The translations under genes and the position numbers were made by a program. Positions 59,732 to 64,000 of a stretch of 64,000 nucleotides of DNA are shown here, piece after piece (the stretch's first letter is position 1; every line of letters begins with the position of its first letter). Source of the stretch: Paramecium sonneborni (Eukaryota; Ciliophora; Oligohymenophorea; Peniculida; Parameciidae); the NCBI GenBank assembly GCA_905182985.1, contig CAJJDN010000007.1, positions 743,491 through 807,490 on the forward strand, in the 5' to 3' direction. Below the pieces are notes generated by a model. The model searched no databases, was not told the origin of the DNA, and saw only the letters and a list, made by a program, of their open reading frames with translations.

Positions 59732-61360
59732 TTAATAAAGTAAATCACATCATTTTTTCGATTTAAAGGCTTTCATTCCATATTTTAGTGTTATTTTATA
59801 GAATGCCATTTTAAAATTCAATATAAAAATTTAACTATCATCTCTTTAAAAAATGTTGATTAAAATAATTAATTATAATTTTAATTAGCTTTTTTGTTAG
59901 AATCAATTTCATTTTTTCTAACAATCTTTTTCAAATTTAAACAAAATATTTTTGCTATTAAAATTATTAATAATAAAAAAAAATTTATAACATAATGATT
60001 AGAAAAATTGTTTTCGTTGATTTAGCATCATTATATAATATATGATGCGAAGAATTATTTTAAGACCCACCTAATACAAAATGTGTAGCCTATCCCTCCC
60101 CTTTATCAAGTAAATTTCCACCTTAAATATTGATTTAGATTTTGTATATTAATTTTAGAGTGGCTAATTATTTTTTTTTTGAGTTTATATTCTTTATTAA
60201 TTAGAATCTTATATAAAGCTATATGCTGTTTCCAACATTAATCTGGATAAAACTATAAAAAATTTTTTGTTAGCATTTTTAGTATTAAAAAGTGTCGGCA
60301 CCTTTTTACCAAAATGCTTCGTTTATTGTATATGTTGGAATGCCTCATAAATGATTTAAATTTATTATACATAACACATTTTTGCATTAGTTTTTTGTGG
60401 CTTTGCAGTTTGAGGATTTTACAACAGCTTGCTCCTAAACTTTAATTCTTTTTTTAACATTATCTATGAAATCAAAGCTAAAGCTTTTATTTTATCAATT
60501 TTTTTTATAGCAGCCTCTAAGCTTGTTTTGATCAATTTTGATTATGAATAAGTTTCTTAAATTTCTTTTTATATTCTTTAATACTATTTCTTTTCAATTA
60601 TTTGTTTCTTTTCGTTGATATTTTTCCCAATTAAATTTTAGATTAGTATCTTATCCATGACAGTCCATTTTTTTTCCAATTTAATCTACATTTCGTATAT
60701 TATTTTTTATTTATAGAACAAAAAGAATTAAACAGATTCTAAATTCTGGTGAATACTATCTTTAAATTTACTATGATATTATTTATTCTTTAGCAAATAT
60801 TTGAAATAATAAAAATTCCCTTAAACCCATATTAAATCGTCATCAAATACCTTTTATTTGTACTTTCTTGTAAAATTATTGAAATTCTTTAACTTTAGTA
60901 AAGATTCTTAGAAATTAATTCCTGCAAGAATTATTTAGGTTATTATAAAATGAACATAATAATTTAAAAATTGAATTAAATTTAAAACTTTTTTGATTTC
61001 TGGAAAAGGAGTAAAATAAAAATTATATTGTATAAATTATATTTCTTAAATTTCGATTAAAGAATATTTATTTAATTTAAAATTTTTGTCTTTGAATTAA
61101 CAAAATACTCTAATATATTATTACAAAACTATCTGGATTAATTTACAATACCTTAAATTTTAGCCAATTTATTTATTGGAATAAAACATGATTCAAAAGT
61201 AACTAATAAAAGTATATTCCTTTTTTTTATAATCATATTCAATTTTTATTCTTAAAAAGCACAAAAAAAATAATTTAAATAGTTTTTAGCAATTTATATT
61301 TTCAATCTGAATTGCTTTATTATTAGAACAGAATAATTATATTTATTATTTATTAAGCAG
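59732..61360. other. Long gene-poor stretch (1.6 kb)
   Basis: No working gene is supported. On the minus strand about 60390-60670 one frame reads protein-like pieces (LRNLFIIKIDQNKLRGCY; FIDNVKKRIKVQEQAVV) separated by TGAs, probably a coding relic. The rest is AT-rich spacer. The left end should carry the promoter of the secreted-protein gene and the right end that of the HEAT-like gene. Confidence 0.4.
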
Positions 61361-63678
61361 ATGGCCTTAGAATCCTATGATTTTTTAGTGAGTGAAATTA
61401 GAGTCTCATTAGATGTACAAAAATAGTATTATTTAAGAAAGGGGATGAGATTAAGAAACTAATCCTTGAAGAAAATTTATCAGAGATTAAAAGAGCTTAA
61501 ATAATTTTGACAAAAGGACAACAAAGATAGAAATTAGCTGTATTAAATTCAAAAAAATTAGATTTACACTAACTTAAGTAGACTATTGAAAGGGGGTTTT
61601 GATATATTATATAATTTTGTTTAAGGTGATTTAATGGAATAAAGTGAAGAGATTATTATAGCAGCTGGAATTTCGCTTAAGAACATCAATAATCATTGCA
61701 AAGAACTAATGCCTTTAGTCCTTCATTTTATATAATTATACAATATGAAGTATGCAGATGCCTGGATTCCAACATTTGGGAATCTTATTCATTAATTCAA
61801 TTATAAGGATTATTAGGATCATATTGAGAAAATAATCATTGAAATGTCTATGCCTCGTCAACCTGAAGTTGGAAGATTAATAGGAGCAATGATGATCATT
61901 TAGGTAGCAAATCTATTAGGGGATAAGATTTAAGGGCCTCTATTAGATAGAGTTAGATAATTATGCAATGATAATGATAATGATGTTAGAGCATTAGTAG
62001 CTGGAGATGTACTTAACTGTTTAATAGATAAACTAAGTCCTTCTCTTATACATTAATATTTATAAGATAAATTTTTGCCCCTTATTTATGATAATTGTTC
62101 ATAAGTAAAAAAAGAAATGATTAAAACTTTATTTCTGCATTATTAAAAGCTGAATGCAATTGATTGTGTTGTAAATATTTTAATTTTATAGGAGTTTAAT
62201 GCTACTTAGATCTTTATTGATTGCTTATCCACTTAGAATGAAGATGTTCTTTCTACATCTCTGACATATTGTGGTGTTGCTTTTCTTGCAATAAAAGACA
62301 AAGTTAATTTTGAATTCAAATAAAATCTTGTCAATTTATTTGTTTAATTTGGATAACATTAGAGTCAAACCATTAGATACTTTTATTTATACAATTTACC
62401 AGGTTTTTTAATTTTAATTAAAGATCTTCAATTAAATTATTTATTAATCTAACCTTATTTTGTAATAGTTGATGAAGATGAAGAAGTGAATAGAATTTTT
62501 GCTTGTTCTATCTTACATGAATTGATTAAATCTTTTGATGTAAACAAATTTTATATATCAGTATAGCTTTATTTCAGCCTAATTTTAATTTATAATCACA
62601 AGCATTTTAAATACTGGGAATTAAAAATTGATTTTATAAATTCAATTAGGTAAAATAATTGAGACCTTAATAAATGAGGAATAATACCATTTAACTTTAG
62701 ATAAAATTGTAAGAAATTTAATTTATATAAGCAAAAATAATTTAAGGTTGTTTTTTAAGACATTGCAAAACTTTTCCAAAAATGTGATCAGAATTATTAT
62801 ATTAATTAAAAGTTTTTGTTATCTATTAAAAATTTTATGAGATTTGTTAAACCAAAATAATTTATGAAATACTATTTACCAAATTTATTAAAAAAATAAA
62901 CCTGTGTTTCTAATGAAGAAATAGCCATGGAAATTTTAGCACATTTTTTTGGTGTTTGTTAGGATTATGATATACAGTAAAATATCAAAGATACTATGAA
63001 TTAATAATTTTTCAAAGGAAATTCAAATAAAAAAATAAAATATTTATGTTTTGTAAAAGATTTACCAAAATATATAAGTAAGAAGTATTTTAATTATTTA
63101 AATGTAAATATAATAATAATGATTTAAGTTTAATTTATTTATTTAATTATTTGAGGATAAAATAATAGATGTAGTAATTTATTTGATTAAAATATTACCT
63201 AAAATCAAGCATTATTTGATTGATTAAGATTATTGTAAATAATTGAAAAGTTTAAAGGGAAAGACGATATAAAAATTAGTTGATGAAATGATAATAAAAA
63301 TAGAGTAGAATCAAATATAAGTAGATGAGGTTCAAGAAAAAAGAATGTAAGAGAAGGAAGATTAAATTTAATAAGAATACTTGAATAATTTAAAAGGAAT
63401 AAAATAATTTGATTCATCAAAGAGTATAGATAGCAATTAAAAAAATAAGAAAAGGCTTGCTCTAAAATTGTCATCATAATCTGCTAAGAAACAATAAAGT
63501 AGTTCATAAATAAGGTATCTGTTTAAATAAAATAAAATAAAATAGAATAGGAATTAGAGAGAATGCTTCATTACCATCAAGTAGAAGTTAAGATAGAGGG
63601 ATAGGATAAGGAGTGTAAAGACAATAAATAGAGATATAGAAATTTAAAAGTCGTCCAAGTGGATTTAATAAATTTTGA
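61361..63678 (+). CDS. HEAT-repeat-like protein (PP2A/PP4 scaffold type), one apparent frameshift
   Basis: Introns 61415-61437, 62540-62561, 62709-62731, 63104-63128 and 63515-63545 (23, 22, 23, 25, 31 nt) give ~730 residues if one base is dropped in GGGGGTTTT at 61592-61600; without that the frame stops at TGA 61600. Helical pairs typical of HEAT repeats follow one another: EVGRLIGAMMIIQVANLLG, VRALVAGDVLNCLID, VKKEMIKTLFLHY, VSNEEIAMEILAHFF. They resemble PP2A-A/PP4 regulatory scaffolds in style, but the match is not specific. The C-terminal ~150 residues are Lys/Gln/Ser-rich. An error in a homopolymer is the likeliest reason for the shift; true inactivation is the alternative. Confidence 0.65.
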
Positions 63679-63739
63679 ATGAAAGCAGAAATTTATTTAA
63701 AATATATTTATTTAAAATTTATATTTGACAAAAGTAGAA

Positions 63740-64000
63740 ATGAGCCGATAAATTTATGTAGGGAGATTGGGATCAAAAATAAGGCGGGAAGATTTATAGC
63801 AGGAGTTTGAGAAATATGGAAAGATAAAGGATATTGATCTACGAAGCACACATGCCTTCATTGAATTTGAAGCTTCAGATGAGGCTAAGTAGGCAATATC
63901 ATAAATGGATGGTCGAAGGGTTGGTGGTGATCGTGTCACTGTTAAACAAAGAGGTAGGATGACATTTGATCGTGTGATGATAAGATGATCGACCTTCAGG
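63740..64000 (+). CDS. SR-type splicing factor with RRM, 5' part
   Basis: From ATG 63740 the first 71 codons form an RNA-recognition motif. RNP2 is QIYVGRL and the RNP1 position reads HAFIEFE; the helix EAKQAISQMDGRRV follows, then GDRVTVKQR. This matches SRSF1/SRSF4-like SR proteins. A 31-nt intron (63954-63984) is required: without it the frame meets TGA within 12 codons, and with it the reading continues DDRPS to the window edge. The presumed RS domain lies outside. SR proteins define exons; in a genome of ~25-nt introns such a factor is of special interest. Confidence 0.88.

Noticed and set aside
60282..60312. Possible hairpin around AAAAAGTGTCGGCACCTTTTT as a terminator or small RNA.
   Set aside because: The two arms pair only imperfectly, and a bacterial-type terminator makes no sense in a ciliate nucleus.

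Overview
This looks like macronuclear (somatic) DNA of a Paramecium-type ciliate. Three independent signs agree. First, genes with clear homologues (calcineurin A, N-myristoyltransferase, GDP-mannose pyrophosphorylase, PP2C, ribosomal protein eS28, proteasome beta subunit) read through only if TAA and TAG mean glutamine and TGA is the sole stop. Second, nearly every multi-exon gene is restored by removing GT..AG introns of only about 19-32 nt (most 22-29). Third, the DNA is very AT-rich, with genes packed tightly on both strands and some intergenic gaps under 60 bp. All CDS ranges below are genomic spans including introns, and intron positions are in the evidence. Because TAA/TAG are coding, standard-code open frames give a badly wrong picture of this window.

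Layout. 1-4.1 kb: tail of a WD40 gene, a decayed Rab GTPase, a small protein gene, proteasome beta subunit (minus) and an AGC kinase. 4.4-9.1 kb: an assembly gap whose flanks are duplicated, then an IQ-motif protein. 9.7-15.8 kb (all minus): RING membrane E3, atypical E2F with two DNA-binding domains, an unknown 744-aa protein, an EF-hand protein. 16-31.5 kb: YIPF6-like protein, FHA/RING-CH protein, unknown, calcineurin A, a SAPS-like phosphatase subunit, MFS transporter, unknown, DP transcription factor, Aurora-like kinase (minus), TMEM33-like protein. 31.8-42.2 kb: eS28, a RING-CH membrane protein, Q-rich protein, RBR E3 ligase, three-repeat MYB, a clearly dead calcium-dependent protein kinase, and an unknown protein. 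42.4-50.9 kb: a second duplicated contig join, GMPPB, NMT, a candidate acylated protein, and PVQ-rich structural-type proteins. 51-64 kb: a degenerate EF1A/Hbs1/Ski7-like GTPase, PP2C with a third duplicated join, a UPF0598 protein, a secreted acidic repeat protein, a HEAT-like protein with one frameshift, and the start of an SR-type RRM protein.

Functional themes: cell-cycle transcription (E2F, DP, 3R-MYB) plus an Aurora-like kinase; Ca2+ signalling (calcineurin, EF-hand, IQ protein, CDPK pseudogene); phosphatases; ubiquitin ligases (RING, two RING-CH, one RBR). No operons are expected or seen.

Most interesting signal: at the third contig join the two copies of the PP2C upstream region differ by one 56-bp insertion bounded by TA on both sides, as expected for an internal eliminated sequence (IES) kept in part of the somatic copies. 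The degenerate translational GTPase is the second strongest lead. No tRNA, rRNA, CRISPR array or telomeric repeat was recognised.
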